This document shows, one piece after another, positions 35,910-45,900 of a DNA stretch of 64,000 bases. The notes beneath the pieces are model-generated. The model did not search any database and had not been told where the DNA came from. It saw only the letters and a list, made by a program, of their open reading frames with translations. Source of the stretch: Alphaproteobacteria bacterium (lineage in GTDB: Bacteria; Pseudomonadota; Alphaproteobacteria; JAEULC01); contig JADLEG010000188.1 in NCBI GenBank assembly GCA_020846275.1, forward strand, positions 1-64,000, in the 5' to 3' direction. Positions within the stretch are counted from its first letter, which is position 1; the number at the start of each line of letters is the position of its first letter. Position numbers and translations under genes: made by a program.

Positions 35910-36011
35910 GGGACGCCATGGCCGCGGCATCTCGTCCCGCCCGCTTGGCGATCAAGGTCTCTCGCTGCTAGGAATACCAGCCCCATCTCCCGCCGTCACA
36001 TAGAGAAGCAG

Positions 36012-37205
36012 ATGCTGAACGCCCGTCTCGAAGCGATGACCGACCATACGTTCAAGCGCCTGGCGAACCTGCTCGCCGAGCTGCAGCCGCGCGCCAACGT
36101 GCCGCCGATCAACCTGTCGGTGGGCGAGCCGCAGCATCAGCCGCCGCCGTTCGTCGCCGAGATCGTGGCGCGCCACAAGACCGACTGGAACCTCTACCCG
36201 ACCTTCTACGGCTCGCCCGAGCTGCGCCGGGCCTGCGCGGCCTGGGTGACGCGCCGCTACACCCTGCCGGCCGGGATGATCGAGCCGGACCAGCAGGTCG
36301 CCATCGTGGCCGGCACGCGCGAGGGACTCTATTCCGCCGCGACGCTGGCGATCACGCCGACCGAAAGCGGCAAGCGCCCGCTGGCGCTGATCCCCAACCC
36401 CTTCTACCAGGTTTACCTGGGCGCCACCGTGCTCGCCGGGGCGGAGCCGGTGTTCCTGCCCGCCACCCGCGCGACCGGGTTTCTGCCCGACCTCGACGCG
36501 ATCGGCGCCGACACGCTCGCCCGCACGCAGGTCATGTATCTCTGCTCGCCGGCCAATCCCCAGGGCGCGGTCGCCAGCCTCGACTACCTCAAGAAGGCGC
36601 TGCTGCTCGCGCGCAAGCACGACTTCCTGCTGGTCATGGACGAGTGCTATTCCGAACTCTACAACACGCCGGCGCCGCCGCCGGGCGGGCTCGACGCCGC
36701 CAAGGCGCTGGGCGGCGGGCTCGACAACCTGATCGTCTTCAACACGCTGTCGAAACGGTCGAGCTCGCCCGGCCTGCGCTCGGGCTTCGCGGTCGGCTCG
36801 CCGCACACCATCATGCTGCTCAACCGCCTGCGCTCCTACAGCGCCGCGGCCTCGCCGCTGGCGGTGATGGACGCCGCCACCGCCTGCTGGAGCGACGAGG
36901 TGCATGTCGAGGCGATGCGCAAGCACTACCGCGCGATCTACGACATGGCCGAGCGGGTGCTGGGCAAGCGCTACGGCTTCTACAAGCCGGACGGCGGGTT
37001 CTACCTGTGGCTCGACGTCGGCGACGGCGAGGATGCCTGCAAGCGCCTGTGGGGCGAGGCGGCGGTGCGCGTGCTGCCCGGCGCCTACATGACCCGCCCG
37101 AACGCCGACGGCAGCAACGACGGCAAGCCCTATATCCGCATCGCACTGGTGGGCGACCTGGAATCGACCGAGGCGGCGCTGACGCGGATGACAAGGGTGC
37201 TCTAA
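36012..37205 (+). CDS. Class I/II PLP-dependent aminotransferase (DapC-like)
   Basis: A 397-residue fold-type I aminotransferase. Lys248 in NTLSKRSSSPGLRSGF is the PLP-binding lysine; SPANPQGA near residue 179, the DECYSELY aspartate near residue 210 and the C-terminal arginine region RIALVGD complete the family pattern. It resembles proteins called succinyldiaminopimelate aminotransferase in Alphaproteobacteria, which would place it in lysine and peptidoglycan synthesis. No other dap gene is adjacent, so the role is not proved. The ATG at 36012 follows AGAGAAGCAG. Confidence 0.82.
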   Translation: MLNARLEAMTDHTFKRLANLLAELQPRANVPPINLSVGEPQHQPPPFVAEIVARHKTDWNLYPTFYGSPELRRACAAWVTRRYTLPAGMIEPDQQVAIVAGTREGLYSAATLAITPTESGKRPLALIPNPFYQVYLGATVLAGAEPVFLPATRATGFLPDLDAIGADTLARTQVMYLCSPANPQGAVASLDYLKKALLLARKHDFLLVMDECYSELYNTPAPPPGGLDAAKALGGGLDNLIVFNTLSKRSSSPGLRSGFAVGSPHTIMLLNRLRSYSAAASPLAVMDAATACWSDEVHVEAMRKHYRAIYDMAERVLGKRYGFYKPDGGFYLWLDVGDGEDACKRLWGEAAVRVLPGAYMTRPNADGSNDGKPYIRIALVGDLESTEAALTRMTRVL

Positions 37206-37332
37206 CCCTCGCCCGCGTAGCGGGAGAGGGTGGCGAGCGTCGCGAGCCGGGTGAGGGCCGGCGCCATGCCCTCACCCTCCCAAGGCCTGACGGCCTTGGG
37301 CCCCTCCCTCTCCCGGCCTCGCCGGGCGAGGG
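37206..37332. repeat. Long palindromic intergenic repeat
   Basis: The element opens CCCTCGCCCG and closes CGGGCGAGGG; inside are GGGAGAGGGTGGCG, GGGTGAGGG and their complements. A perfect nested hairpin, CCAAGGCC TGAC GGCCTTGG, is at 37280-37299. Repeats of this sort are common between genes in proteobacteria. It begins directly after the aminotransferase stop and could act as a terminator or mRNA end. Confidence 0.75.
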
Positions 37333-37400
37333 ATGCTTGTTGAATCCTGGCTCTGGCGCGTGTAAGCGAGGCGCCGGAAACCCCATTTCGGAGCAACGCC

Positions 37401-37562
37401 ATGGCCGCGGCCGCGATCAAGACCTACGCCGACACCCAGCTCAAGAAGATCAACGACAAGATCGCCAAGCTCGAGGGCGAGAAGGTCGAGGTCGCCGCCA
37501 AGCGCGCGCGGCTCGCCTCGTCCTGCCGCAAGTGGATCCAGGCCAAGTACAACGCGCGCTGA
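37401..37562 (+). CDS. Small charged coiled-coil protein (53 residues)
   Basis: A short frame coding for 53 residues starting MAAAAIKTYADTQLKK and ending KWIQAKYNAR. It is almost entirely helix-forming, with alternating Lys/Glu and hydrophobic residues in a heptad-like pattern. CGGAG lies seven bases before the ATG, and codon use is like that of neighbouring genes. There is one cysteine. I do not recognise the family. It sits 24 bases upstream of the degenerate HD-GYP gene and may be cotranscribed with it. Confidence 0.6.
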   Translation: MAAAAIKTYADTQLKKINDKIAKLEGEKVEVAAKRARLASSCRKWIQAKYNAR

Positions 37563-37586
37563 TGGCCCGCTAGCAGGCAGGCGCGC

Positions 37587-39698
37587 GTGACCGCCCCCGC
37601 GACCGAGGGACCGGTTGCGCCCGTATCGGGGTGGGCGCGCGTCTATTCCATCGCCGCGGCGGTGCTGCTGGTCGCCGCGGCGGTCGCGGCCGCGGTCGCC
37701 ATCCTGCGGTTTGCCGATAGCGAGCGCCGCCGCGACCTGGCGCAATGGCAGGCTCGGCTCAGCCTTGTCGCCGACAGCCGGCAGGCCGCGGTCCAGGCCT
37801 GGCTCGACCAGAACCTCGGCGAGATGCGCTCGATCGCCGAGAACCAGGCGGTGCAGCTCTATTTGACCGAGTTGTCGCAGGCCAAGGGCGACCGCGCGGC
37901 CGTGACCGACGAGCCGGCGCAGCTCGGCTACCTGCGCAACCTGCTGGTCGTCTCGGCCGAGCGCGCGGGCTTCGGCGGCGGGCGGGCGACGAGCGTCGGC
38001 GCCAACGTGCGGCGCACCGGCAGCGGCGGCATCGCGCTGTTGAACGCCGACGGCAAGGTGCTGGTCGCCTCGCCCGAGATGCCGCCCATCGACGAGGCGC
38101 TGGCGCGGCGCGTCGCCGCCGCGCCCAAGGACAAGCCCGCGGTCATCGATGCGTTCGCGGGCGCCGCCGGATCGCCGACGATCGGCTTCCTGGCGCCGAT
38201 CTTCGCCGTCCAGTCCGATCCGGGCACCAGCGCGCGGATCGGCCATGCGCTGGGGCTGCGCGAGCTGGGCGAGGGCTTCCATGCCCTGCTGCGCCAGCCC
38301 GGCGCGGCGCCGGGATCGGCCGAAGTGCTGCTGGTGCGCCGCGGCGCGAACGGCAGCGAGTATCTCTCGCCGCTGGGCGATGGGACGCCGGCGATGCGCC
38401 GCGCCGTGGGCGCCGAGGATCTGGCGCGGGAGATGCGGGGCGACCTGGCGGCTGGGCTGGATTATCGCGGCCGGGACGTGCTCGCCGTGATGCGGTCCTT
38501 CGACGCCGTGCCCTGGACGCTGGTCTACAAGATTGATCGCGACGAAGCGCTGGCCGAAAGCACCGCGCGCCGACGCAGCCTGATCGTCGGGCTTGGCCTG
38601 CTGGTCGCGCTCGTCGCCGCCGCCTTCGTGGCTGTGTGGCGGCATGCGAGTTCGCGGCGCGCGACCGAGGCGGCGGATCGCTATCGCGCCCTTGCGCGGC
38701 GGTTCGAGCGCCAGGAGACCTTGCTGCGCACGGTCACCGACAGCCAGCCCGACCTTATCTACCTGGTCGATGGCGACGGCGCGGTGCGCTTCGCCAATGC
38801 CGCCGTGGCCAAGCGCGGCGGGGTGGCGGCCGCGGCCCTGGTCGGCAAGTCGCTGGCCGACATCGTCGGGCCCGACCATGCCAAGCGCATCGCCGAGGTC
38901 AACCGCAAGGCGCGCAAGCAGGGCCAGCCGAAATCGCGGTTGATGCGCGAGGCGCGCGAGGACGGCGGCGAGCGCGTGGTCCAGACCGGCCATATCCCGA
39001 TCGGCCGCGGCGACGGCGCCAAGAGCGCCGTGCTGGTCGTGGAGCGCGACGTGACGGGCGCGGTGATCGAGCGCGAGCGGCGCGCGCGGGCGCTCGGCGG
39101 CGTCGTCGACGCGCTGGTCGCGTTGATCGACCGGCGCGATCCCTATTGCGCCGACCATGCGCGGCGCGTCGGCCAGGTTGCCGCCGCGATCGTCGAGGCG
39201 ATGGCGCTCGATGCGACCCATCGCCAGACCGTCCAGACCGCGGCCAGCCTGATGAACCTGGGCAAGGTGCTGGTGCCCACGGAGGTCCTCACCAAGACCG
39301 GCAAGCTCAGCGACGCCGAGATGCAGCAGGTGCGCGAAAGCATCCTGCACTCCGCCGATTTCGTCGCCGGCATCGAGTTCGACGGGCCCGTGCTGCAGAC
39401 CCTCAGGCAGTTGCAGGAGCGGGTGGACGGCAAGGGCTATCCGCAGGGCCTCAAGGGCGATGCGATCCTGCTGCCCGCGCGCATCCTCGCCGTCGCCAAC
39501 GCCTTCGTGTCGATGGTTTCGCCGCGCGCCTGGCGCGAGGCGATCGGCATGGACCAGGCGATGGAGACCCTGCGGCGCGACCGCGACGGCGCCTTCGACC
39601 GCCGCGTCGTGGCTGCGCTGGAGCACGTGCTGGAGAATGCCGGCGGCGCCGAGCGCTGGCGCGATTTCGCGCGCCCGCCGCAGGTGGTCAAGGCCTAG
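37587..39698 (+). CDS. Membrane PAS-HD-GYP protein with lost HD active site
   Basis: A 703-residue protein starting with GTG. Transmembrane helices at about residues 21-42 and 332-352 enclose a periplasmic cache-like domain of about 290 residues. A PAS domain (about 375-490) and an HD-GYP domain (about 505-680) follow in the cytosol. The HDxGK motif is replaced by MNLGK (556-560) and the HHE of HHExxDGxGYP by LQE (609-611), although DGKGYPQGL and His524 remain. Both metal-binding signatures are damaged, so c-di-GMP hydrolysis is improbable. It may instead bind c-di-GMP and signal across the membrane, as LapD does with a degenerate EAL. Its stop is three bases from the convergent LapG-like gene. 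Confidence 0.82.
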   Translation: MTAPATEGPVAPVSGWARVYSIAAAVLLVAAAVAAAVAILRFADSERRRDLAQWQARLSLVADSRQAAVQAWLDQNLGEMRSIAENQAVQLYLTELSQAKGDRAAVTDEPAQLGYLRNLLVVSAERAGFGGGRATSVGANVRRTGSGGIALLNADGKVLVASPEMPPIDEALARRVAAAPKDKPAVIDAFAGAAGSPTIGFLAPIFAVQSDPGTSARIGHALGLRELGEGFHALLRQPGAAPGSAEVLLVRRGANGSEYLSPLGDGTPAMRRAVGAEDLAREMRGDLAAGLDYRGRDVLAVMRSFDAVPWTLVYKIDRDEALAESTARRRSLIVGLGLLVALVAAAFVAVWRHASSRRATEAADRYRALARRFERQETLLRTVTDSQPDLIYLVDGDGAVRFANAAVAKRGGVAAAALVGKSLADIVGPDHAKRIAEVNRKARKQGQPKSRLMREAREDGGERVVQTGHIPIGRGDGAKSAVLVVERDVTGAVIERERRARALGGVVDALVALIDRRDPYCADHARRVGQVAAAIVEAMALDATHRQTVQTAASLMNLGKVLVPTEVLTKTGKLSDAEMQQVRESILHSADFVAGIEFDGPVLQTLRQLQERVDGKGYPQGLKGDAILLPARILAVANAFVSMVSPRAWREAIGMDQAMETLRRDRDGAFDRRVVAALEHVLENAGGAERWRDFARPPQVVKA

Positions 39699-39701
39699 AC
39701 G

Positions 39702-40376
39702 CTACGGCGTCGCGCGCGAGATCTGCATCGGCTTGTGCAGCCACCAGGACTGCTCGTTGATCGAGTAGAGCGGCCGGTAGTGCCGGACCTGGCTGGTCTC
39801 GACAACCTGCCTGATCTGGTTGTCGAGCAGGAGCGCCTTGCCCTCGTGGTAGACCACCAGCACCGCATGCGCGACGTTCAGGTTCAGGTCCTGCAGCACG
39901 ACCAGGCGCAGCTCGTCCGGCTTGAAGCCCAGCGTGCGCAGCGACATGAACTTGGCGATCGCGTAGTCCTCGCAGTCCCCGTCGCGCGTCAGGAACTCGC
40001 GCGGCGTCGCCCAGTAGTCGGGCACGCCGTAGTTCGGCAGGTCCTCGATGTAGCTGCGCCGGTTCATGTAGGTGTTGACCGCCAGTATCTGCTCGGTGCG
40101 CGGCTTGCCTTCCAGGGTCGCGAGGAAGCGCCGCCAGTCCGCCAGCCGGCATTTCAGCGCGCCGAGCTGCGCGCAGGGCGCCAGCTCCAGCGACTGCTCG
40201 GTGCGATAGCGGCCGACCATCCACGTCCACTTGGTGAACGGGCGCAGGTTCTCCGAGCGCGTCTCCGCCATGCCGAACAGGCTGGGATGGTCGACGGCGG
40301 CGGCGGTCCGGGGCGTCGCGGACGCGCCGGCCAGCATGCCGAGGAGGACGATCAGGGCCGGGCGGACGAAGCCCAT
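39702..40376 (-). CDS. Transglutaminase-like periplasmic cysteine protease (LapG family)
   Basis: A 224-residue protein with a signal peptide (about residues 1-28). The catalytic triad is Cys135 (GDCEDYA), His170 (NVAHAVLVV) and Asp185 (LLDNQ). Asp134 and Glu136, which flank the cysteine, correspond to the calcium-binding residues of LapG. LapG proteins cut the N-terminus of large adhesins at an Ala-Ala site and are held inactive by LapD when c-di-GMP is high. A type I secreted adhesin with such a site is encoded 2.6 kb away. The ATG at 40376 is preferred to one at 40424 because it begins the signal peptide. Confidence 0.87.
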   Translation of the reverse strand: MGFVRPALIVLLGMLAGASATPRTAAAVDHPSLFGMAETRSENLRPFTKWTWMVGRYRTEQSLELAPCAQLGALKCRLADWRRFLATLEGKPRTEQILAVNTYMNRRSYIEDLPNYGVPDYWATPREFLTRDGDCEDYAIAKFMSLRTLGFKPDELRLVVLQDLNLNVAHAVLVVYHEGKALLLDNQIRQVVETSQVRHYRPLYSINEQSWWLHKPMQISRATP

Positions 40377-40459
40377 GCAAGGCTCGCGAGACAGGGACGG
40401 GAGGCCCCTGTTATCGCCCGCCAATCCTTACCAAGCGGTAAGTGCGCTGCGGCGAAGGG

Positions 40460-42751
40460 CTACTTGTTGACCGCGCGGTAAACGCCGTCCCAGTCCTGCT
40501 CGGGCGGAACGCGGCGGAAATCCGCGATCCGCTCGGCGTAGACGTCGTAGAGGCCGATCGGCGCGCGGTCGCCCAGGGTTTCGCGCGCCAGCCCGCGGCA
40601 TTCGCCGAGGCGCGCCTCGGCCGTGTCCCATTGCCGGGCGCGGTAGGCCGCCAGCAGCGCGTCATGCGCCGCGTGCCAGCGCTGGAACGCGGGCGCGTTA
40701 ACCATGTCGGCGTCGCCCAGGATCGTGAAGACCTGCACCGCCTCGGACTTGCCCTTGACCGCGATCAGGTCGAGCTGCAGCAGCGCGAACCGCCCGGCGA
40801 CGGCCTCGGCGGTCGCCTCGCCGATCACGATGTCGACGCCATAGGCGCGGGACTGCGATTCCAGCCGCGCGGCCAGGTTCACCGCGTCGCCCAGCACCGT
40901 GTAGTCGAAGCGCTGGTCCGAGCCCATGTTGCCGACGACGCAGTCCCCGGTGTTGATGCCGACGCCGACGCGCAGCGGCTTGAACCGGGCGGTGTCGCCA
41001 TCCATCTCCGCCAGGCGCTCTGCGTTCAGCGCGTCCAGCGCGCGCAGCATGTCGCGCGCGGCCTCGCAGGCGTGCAGCGCGTGGTCCTTGTCGTCCAGCG
41101 GCGCGTTCCAGAACGCCATCACGCAGTCGCCCATGTACTTGTCGATCGTGCCGCGGCGCGCCTGGATACGCTCGGTCATCGGCGTCAGCAGCCGGTTGAT
41201 CAGCCGGGTCAGCGCCTGCGGGTCGGACTTGTACTCCTCGGCGATCGCGGTGAAGCCGCGGACGTCCGAGAACAGGAAGGACATCTCGCGCGTCTCGCCG
41301 CCGGTATGCAGCAGCGAGGGATCTTCGGCCAGGCGGTTGACCTGCTCCGGCGCCAGGTAGTGGGCGAAGGCGGCGCGGATCTCGCGGCGCTGGGCCGCCT
41401 CGCGCATGAACTTCAGGAACGTCAGCACGACGAACAGCGCGGTGCACGAGATCACCGGGAAGCTGGCATCGACCAGGAAGGCCTGGCGCGCGAGCAGGAA
41501 CCAGGAACTGCACACCAAGGCCGCCACCAGCGAGGCGAAGACGGCGACCATCGACACCGCCGACCCGGACGGCAGCACCGCGATCAGAAGCAGCCCGGTC
41601 AGGATGATGATCGCGAGTTCGATCGCATCGATGCCGTTGAGCCGTGTCAGGTGCTCCTTCAACAGGATCGACTTCAGGAGCTGCGCATGGATTTCGACGC
41701 CGGGGATCACCGTCTCGACCGGCGTCGTGCGCAGGTCCTTGAGGCCCAGGGCCGATGTGCCGACCAGCACGAACTTGCCCTTGATCGCCTGCGGGTCGAA
41801 CTTGCCGGTCAGGATGTCCTTGGCCGGCAGGTAAATGCTGGGATCGTGGCGCGAGAAGCGCACCCACAGCCGGCCGCGCCGGTCCGTCGGTATCTCGAAC
41901 CCCTTGACGGCGACGCTGGCGATGCCCGCGTTCTCGACGTTCGGCACGCTGCGGATGGCGTATTGCGGTTCGCCGGAAGCGACGCGCAGCATCTCCAGCA
42001 CGAGCGTGGGGTAGAGGTTCTTGCCGATGCGCACCACCGCCGGCACGCGGCGGATCGTGTCGTCGCGATCGGGCCGCAGCACGAACATGCCGATGCCCGA
42101 GGCGGCTTCCTCGAGCACCGGAATATTGCGGATCAGGTAGCCGAAACCCAAGAGGAAGGGGCGCGGATCGCCGTTGAACTCCGCTACCGGCGTCACGCGC
42201 GGGGGGATCAGGGCTTCGGCCGGCGAGGTGCCGACATCCGCGCCCTGGCCCAGCACGACGATCTTGCTCTGCTTCAGGATGTTGGCGAACAGCTCGTCGG
42301 TCGAGGGCAGGCGCTGGATCTGCTGCCGCAGCTCGGGCGTCAGTCCGAAGGCGCGGTCGACGAAGTTGCCGCCGGAATGCGGATCGGGCTCGGCGAAGAA
42401 CATGTCGAAGCCGATCGCAGCCGCGCCCGCGTTGGTCAGGTCGCCCACCAGCTTGGCGATGTAGTGGCGCGGCCAGGGCCATTGGCCCAGCGTCTTCAAG
42501 CTGACCTCGTCGATGTCGACGATCACGACCGGCTTTTCGGGCCGCTCCAGCGGCGTCCAGCGCTGGTACATGTCGAAGGTCTTCAGGCGCAGCGTCTCGA
42601 TCAGCCCGGGATCGGCCATGCGCAGCGCGACCAGCGCGATCAGCAGCACCACGCCGGTCAACCGACCCGTTCGCCACCACGACCGCCAACGCCTTGCCAA
42701 GCCGACCGCCATCCGACCGCGCCGATCCCCTGAAACGCCACGGTAAACCAT
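40460..42751 (-). CDS. CHASE2-domain adenylate/guanylate cyclase
   Basis: A 763-residue membrane sensor. After an N-terminal helix (about residues 32-48) a periplasmic CHASE2 domain spans about residues 50-365, followed by three helices (about 370-450) and a class III cyclase domain (about 480-660). The cyclase has intact metal aspartates (SFLFSDVRGFT, KYMGDCVMAFW) and the TVLGDAVNLAARL Asn-Arg motif, so it should be active. A C-terminal extension of about 90 residues follows. CHASE2 cyclases are frequently encoded beside FecR-domain genes, and here the FecR-domain adhesin is divergent from it across 190 bases. ATG 42712 is an alternative start. Confidence 0.87.
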   Translation of the reverse strand: MVYRGVSGDRRGRMAVGLARRWRSWWRTGRLTGVVLLIALVALRMADPGLIETLRLKTFDMYQRWTPLERPEKPVVIVDIDEVSLKTLGQWPWPRHYIAKLVGDLTNAGAAAIGFDMFFAEPDPHSGGNFVDRAFGLTPELRQQIQRLPSTDELFANILKQSKIVVLGQGADVGTSPAEALIPPRVTPVAEFNGDPRPFLLGFGYLIRNIPVLEEAASGIGMFVLRPDRDDTIRRVPAVVRIGKNLYPTLVLEMLRVASGEPQYAIRSVPNVENAGIASVAVKGFEIPTDRRGRLWVRFSRHDPSIYLPAKDILTGKFDPQAIKGKFVLVGTSALGLKDLRTTPVETVIPGVEIHAQLLKSILLKEHLTRLNGIDAIELAIIILTGLLLIAVLPSGSAVSMVAVFASLVAALVCSSWFLLARQAFLVDASFPVISCTALFVVLTFLKFMREAAQRREIRAAFAHYLAPEQVNRLAEDPSLLHTGGETREMSFLFSDVRGFTAIAEEYKSDPQALTRLINRLLTPMTERIQARRGTIDKYMGDCVMAFWNAPLDDKDHALHACEAARDMLRALDALNAERLAEMDGDTARFKPLRVGVGINTGDCVVGNMGSDQRFDYTVLGDAVNLAARLESQSRAYGVDIVIGEATAEAVAGRFALLQLDLIAVKGKSEAVQVFTILGDADMVNAPAFQRWHAAHDALLAAYRARQWDTAEARLGECRGLARETLGDRAPIGLYDVYAERIADFRRVPPEQDWDGVYRAVNK

Positions 42752-42855
42752 AGCGCGGCCGGCCGGCCGGCGTCACCCGTGCCCGGAGGGCGGAAATCCG
42801 CGGTTTGCCGCGGTTTTCCCGGCCAAGTCTTTATGGTTAAAGCATATTAGGGTTA

Positions 42856-42884
42856 TTGTGCGGGAGCGGTAACGCGGGTAAACT
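42856..42884 (+). promoter_or_regulatory. Candidate promoter of the adhesin gene
   Basis: TTGTGC (42856-42861) and TAAACT (42879-42884), 17 bases apart, resemble a sigma-70 promoter. They lie in an AT-richer part of the 190-base divergent region between the CHASE2 cyclase and the adhesin, about 58 bases before the adhesin GTG. This is pattern matching only. A GC-rich hairpin, CCGCGG TTTG CCGCGG followed by TTTT, is at 42798-42817. Confidence 0.3.
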
Positions 42885-42941
42885 AGATAAAATTCGTTGC
42901 AATCGCGTCCACCAACTCGACCGCCCAAAGGATGAGCTGAC

Positions 42942-45900
42942 GTGGCGCAGGACTCGAACACCGACGGCGGGTCGGTGGAAACTGTGCGGGACGGGGGGAG
43001 CATCGTGACGGTCGGCGCCGGCGGCGCAGGTCCGATCGTCGTTCCCGACAACGTCTTTCTGCTGACCGCGGGCTTCGACCGCGCGGGCGCCGACTTGCGC
43101 CTGGTCGGCAAGGACGGCCAGTCGGTGCTGGTGAAGGATTACTTCACCGGCGGCGGCACGCCGGCCGACCTCGTGACGACGACCGGCGCGGTCGTGCACG
43201 GCGGGACCGCGAAGATTCTCGCCGGATCGCCCGCGCTGATGCAGATCGCCCAGGCCGGCGGCGTGGCCGCGGGCCCGGCGGCGATCGGCAAGATCACCGC
43301 GCTGACCGGCGACGTGACCGTCCAGCGCGCCGGCGTTCTGCTCAGCAGCACCGGCCCGGAAAAAGTCGGCATCGACACGCCGATCTACCGCAACGACGTG
43401 TTGCAGACCGGCAAGGGCGCGTCGGTCGCCGTGACGTTCGTCGACAAGACGAATTTCTCGCTGGGCGAAGACGCCCGCATGGCGATGAACGAATTCGCCT
43501 ACAACCCGCAGACCGGTGCCGGCAACGCGCTGCTGTCGGTGCTGCAGGGCTCGTTCTCCTTCGTCAGCGGCCAGGTCGCCAAGTCGGGCGATGACGCGAT
43601 CAAGGTGCAGATGCCGACGATGACGATCGGCATCCGCGGCACCAAGGTCGCGGGCTATGCCGCGGCCGAGGGCGTCGAGAGCCAGGTCACGCTGCTGCAG
43701 AACGACGACGGCACCGTCGGCAAGATCTTCGTGTTCAACAGCAGCGCCGGCTACCTGATCACCCAGGCCAATTTCACGGCCTATTCGACCAGCCAGGCGC
43801 AGGTGTTCCAGCAGCCCACGCTGCTGGTCAACCTGACGAAATACCAGGACACGCTGTCGACCCTGCAGAAGGCGATCCACTCGCAGGGCGACCGCGCCTC
43901 GCTCGACAAGCAGTCGCCGACCGACATCGCGCTGGCCCGCGCGCTGAACGAGGCGCAGCCCGGCGCCGGCGGCGAGGGCCAGGGCGGCGGCAGCGGCGGC
44001 TTCGGCACCCAGAACTTCGGCGATCTCGGCATCACCCTGGTGACGTTCCGCTCGGGCGGCGACCTGTTCGCGGCGGTGTTCAACAACGCGGACCCGACCA
44101 AGGCGGGCGGCGATATCGGAACGACCAACACCGCGACGAACGGCGTCATCAACCAGGAACCGCCGCCGCCTCCACCGGCGCAGGTCGTCGCCTCCAATGT
44201 CAGCACGCCGGAAGACGATACGGCATCGGGCGCAATTCCTACGCCCGACGGGGCGAACCCGGGTGCCTTGACCTTCACGCTGATCGTGCCGCCGATTCTG
44301 GGCAGCGTGACGCTGGCCGCCGACGGCACGTTCGTCTACATGCCGGGCAATGTTCTGCAGGCGCTTGCGCAAGGCCAGACGGCCGCCGACAGCTTCACCG
44401 TGCAGATCGCCGGCGGGCCGAATGGCACGGTCAATCAGGTCATCGGCGTCAACATCATCGGCGAGAACGACGCGCCGGTCGCCGGCCCCAGCCAGGGCGC
44501 GGTGGTCGAGGACCAGGCCGGCGCGACCCAGGGCAACGTGCTGACCACGGCCGCCGATATCGACAACGGCGCGGTTCTGCAGGTCGTTTCGGTCAACGGC
44601 ATCGCGCTCGGCGGTCCCGGCGGCGGCGGCAATGGCGGCGGCACGCTGCAACTGACCCAGGCCGTGCTGAACTACTTGAACAGCCAGGGCCAGGCGCTGG
44701 TGAACGGCCTCGGCGGCGCAGCGGGCTTCGGCGAGAACACCGTTCCTGTGGGCGACGACAACTCGTTCCCGCAGAGCGGCGCCGGTATCGACATCTCGTC
44801 CGTGTTCACCGGCGGCCTGAACTTCTTCGGCACGACCTATAACGCGCTGTACGTCAACAACAACGGCAACATCACCTTCACCGGCCCGCTCGGCACCTTC
44901 ACGCCCAGCCAGATCGGCGCCGGCTTCAACGCGCCAATCATCGCGCCGTTCTGGGCCGACGTGGACACGCGCGGCGCCGATAACGTGCCGCCGACGCCGG
45001 GCGGCAATTCGACCGGCACCGACAACGTCTATTACGACCTCGACGCGGCGAACCACGTTTTCACCGTTACATGGGACGACGTCGGCTACTTCAGCGGCGC
45101 GACCGACAAGGTGAATGCGTTCCAGCTCCAGCTGATCGACCGCGGCGACGGCAATTTCGACATCGTCTTCCGCTACGAGTCGATCAACTGGACCACCGGC
45201 AGCGCCAGCGGGGGGTCGGGCGGGCTTGGCGGGTCGCCCGCGCGCGGCGGCTATAGCGCCGGCGACGGCACGCACTACTTCGAACTGCCCGGCTCGGGCA
45301 ACCAGGGCTCGGTTCTCGCCTGGGATGAATCCGCCGGCAATACCGGGCAAGTCGGCGTCTACGTCTTCCAGGTACGCGGCGGCCAGGTGGTTGGCGGCAG
45401 CGGCTCGGCCACCATCGAGACCGACTACGGCACGCTGGTGATGAATGCCGACGGGTCGTACACCTATACGCCCGACAATTCGTCGCCGCTCGTCCAGGCC
45501 CTGGCGCAGGGCGAGACCTACAACGACGTCTTCACCTACACCGTCTCCGACGAGTTCGGCGCCACCAGCCAGACGTCGCTGACGATCGCGATCACGGGCA
45601 CCAACGACGCCCCGGTCGCCCAGCCCGACATCAATCTGGTGGGGGAAGACGGCGGCTCGGTGGGCGGCAATGTGCTCGGCAACGACACGGATGTCGACCA
45701 CGGCGCGGTGCGCCAGGTCGTGTCGGTCGTCGCCAGCGCCCCGCCCGACGACCAGTCGGCTGCGCTGGTCACCCCTGACGCGTCGGTCGGCAGCGAGATT
45801 CGCGGCCAATACGGCACCTTGGTCCTCAACGCAGACGGCAGCTACACCTACACGGTCGATCCGAACTCGCCCGCGCTGCAGGGGCTTGGGCAGGGCCAGC

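Noticed and set aside
42798..42817. Hairpin CCGCGG-TTTG-CCGCGG-TTTT as a rho-independent terminator
   Set aside because: It lies in the promoter region between divergent genes, where no plus-strand transcript is expected to end. The stem is short; kept only as a note.
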